A DNA stretch of 64,000 nt. Origin: Stieleria sp. JC731. Its GTDB lineage: Bacteria; Planctomycetota; Planctomycetia; Pirellulales; Pirellulaceae. Position 1 is the first letter of the stretch; the number at the start of each line of letters is the position of its first letter. Below, piece after piece: positions 62,900 to 64,000 of the stretch. Made by a program: the position numbers and the translations under genes. The notes under the pieces were generated by a model, which was not told the origin of the DNA, searched no databases, and saw nothing but the letters and a program-made list of their open reading frames with translations. The stretch covers positions 124,001 through 188,000 of the forward strand of contig NZ_JAJKFQ010000001.1 in NCBI RefSeq assembly GCF_020966635.1, written 5' to 3'.

Positions 62900-64000
62900 C
62901 TACGTGTCGATTGACGCTTGGTCAGACAAAATCGCTTTGATCCAACCATGTAGCTTGCAACCGCCACCACAGCACCAGGTTTGCAAAACGTCAAATGGTG
63001 CACCGGTCTTTTTTGCGTCCATGACGATCTTTTCCAGTCGAGAGCGGAGTTCATCGAGTCGCAATTCGACGGGTTCCATTACCAGATGCGGGCGGTCAAT
63101 CGAGGCAACATCACGTTTGAGTTGTTCCGCTTCGGCATGTGTCTTCTGGCTCGATCGGGCGATCATCCGAGTGAACTCGCCGCCTCCGGATTCGATGGTC
63201 CAGAACCAATAGGCACGGGCTGAAACAAAGCACAGCGTAGTGGTTTCGGCACCTGCATCGACCAAGGCGACGGCAGGAAGTTGCGGCTGACCCACACGGT
63301 CATCCGCATCAACGGAAGGTTTGTCTTGGTCATCGGTTGGCCCCGAAATTAGCTCTTTGAATTCAACCGCTGCTAGGTTCATCAACGCGATTGGCGCCGC
63401 TTGGATACCGCTAACGGTCAGGCCCGCGCTTTCGAGCATTGCGACAAAGGGATCCAAGTGAGACTTTTTAGCGGCCGCAACAAACGAAGGACGGCCGATA
63501 CCGTGGTCCTCATCATCAGGCAATTCACAAAGCCATTTGACGAGGACAACATCATCGAGTTCGACAGGGATTCTGTCTTTGATCTCGCGTTCGAACAGCA
63601 GTTTGGCTTGTTTGTCATTGACCGGAGGCAACTGAACAAACCGGGTGACCAATTCGCGTCCACGAAGGCTAACCCAGACGGGGACTTCGGTCAGATCGCG
63701 GCCTTCAATAAATTCCGTGATGCTTTCTTTCAGCCAATCTTGGTTGAGATCGCCGCCTTTTAATTGCGCGCCCAAGTTGTCGAAGCGTTTTACAAAACCA
63801 TCGACAATACTGATCGAACCGTCTTCATCGTTACGCTGTAGGCAAACGGCGTGGATAGAACTTGATCCGATATCGAATCCCCAGCAACGGTTTTGCTTTT
63901 TGCGACGCAGCCGACCCAGTAATCCTTGTTTGGGTTGGAAAAACTGATCTGTGATGGGGGCTTCGCCTAAGCCTTGCAGCGCCAATCCGAGCGCAACGTT
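62900..64000 (-). CDS. pilM: PilM-like protein, truncated at the window edge; possible second half of a PilM tandem
   Basis: PilM is an actin-like ATPase of the type IV pilus cytoplasmic ring. The ORF has an actin-like start (WGFDIGSSSIHAVCLQRN), LTEVPVWVSLRGRELVTRFV, ALVDAGAETTTLCFVSARAY and the C-terminal WCCGGGCKLHGWIKAIL, all PilM-like. It ends early, shortly after that, without the usual final helix. The frame is open to the window edge; the residues before the TTG at 63985 read NVALG, continuing as LALQGL, which is how PilM proteins end. The gene may therefore encode two PilM units in tandem. Type IV pilus PilM differs from Tad systems, so this may belong to a separate machine. Confidence 0.7.
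   Translation of the reverse strand, partial: NVALGLALQGLGEAPITDQFFQPKQGLLGRLRRKKQNRCWGFDIGSSSIHAVCLQRNDEDGSISIVDGFVKRFDNLGAQLKGGDLNQDWLKESITEFIEGRDLTEVPVWVSLRGRELVTRFVQLPPVNDKQAKLLFEREIKDRIPVELDDVVLVKWLCELPDDEDHGIGRPSFVAAAKKSHLDPFVAMLESAGLTVSGIQAAPIALMNLAAVEFKELISGPTDDQDKPSVDADDRVGQPQLPAVALVDAGAETTTLCFVSARAYWFWTIESGGGEFTRMIARSSQKTHAEAEQLKRDVASIDRPHLVMEPVELRLDELRSRLEKIVMDAKKTGAPFDVLQTWCCGGGCKLHGWIKAILSDQASIDT

Overview
The window looks like a chromosomal stretch of a planctomycete, probably Pirellulaceae (Rhodopirellula-like). This is inferred from gene content. There is an exported fusion carrying a PVC-type haem c motif and a blue-copper domain, a giant cadherin-repeat exported protein with an N-terminal LESLEKRM-type motif, a sulfatase, a CehA/McbA-type metallohydrolase, a PilM-like gene, and many planctomycete-style large exported proteins of unknown function. 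Shine-Dalgarno sites are sparse, and TTG/GTG starts are fairly frequent.

Layout. (1) 1-4846: first half of a Tad/Flp pilus locus (prepilin peptidase, CpaB, secretin CpaC, CpaE/TadZ), closed by a rho-independent terminator. (2) 5126-28152: a mixed block. It holds the haem/copper fusion protein, a surface protein with two DsbA-like CPHC domains inserted in cadherin-like repeats, a CheX-like protein, a DUF1444 protein, a CehA-like hydrolase, a small glycosyltransferase/epimerase/methyltransferase operon, a DUF1579 protein, an ftsQ-like gene downstream of a murB homologue that lacks two expected catalytic residues, an exported thioredoxin and a Gfo/Idh/MocA oxidoreductase. (3) 28364-31759: second half of the Tad locus (CpaF, TadB, TadC) with its own terminator. 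(4) 31835-46295: general metabolism and unknowns, including argininosuccinate lyase, a DinB-like protein, a mercuric-reductase-like flavoprotein overlapping a TVP38 membrane protein, a sulfatase, a second CheX-like protein, ferrochelatase, a class V aminotransferase and a large membrane protein. The stretch 40796-43149 carries four 16-bp-period tandem repeats. (5) 46464-56189: an exopolysaccharide/O-antigen type cluster with a flippase, six glycosyltransferases, two FkbM methyltransferases and a DUF2304 protein. (6) 56595-62732: two convergent TMTC-like membrane/TPR proteins and a beta-propeller protein. (7) 62900-64000: a PilM-like protein that runs off the window and may be the second half of a PilM-PilM fusion.

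How the parts may work together: CpaF powers pilus assembly through TadB/TadC and the CpaC secretin, with CpaE for localisation and the prepilin peptidase for pilin maturation. The glycan cluster builds and exports a methylated surface polysaccharide. MurB-like and FtsQ-like proteins point to retained cell-wall/division functions. The most unusual items are the nested DsbA-in-cadherin protein, the MurB homologue without its Ser/Glu residues, the 16-bp repeat family behind neighbouring genes, and the possible tandem PilM.
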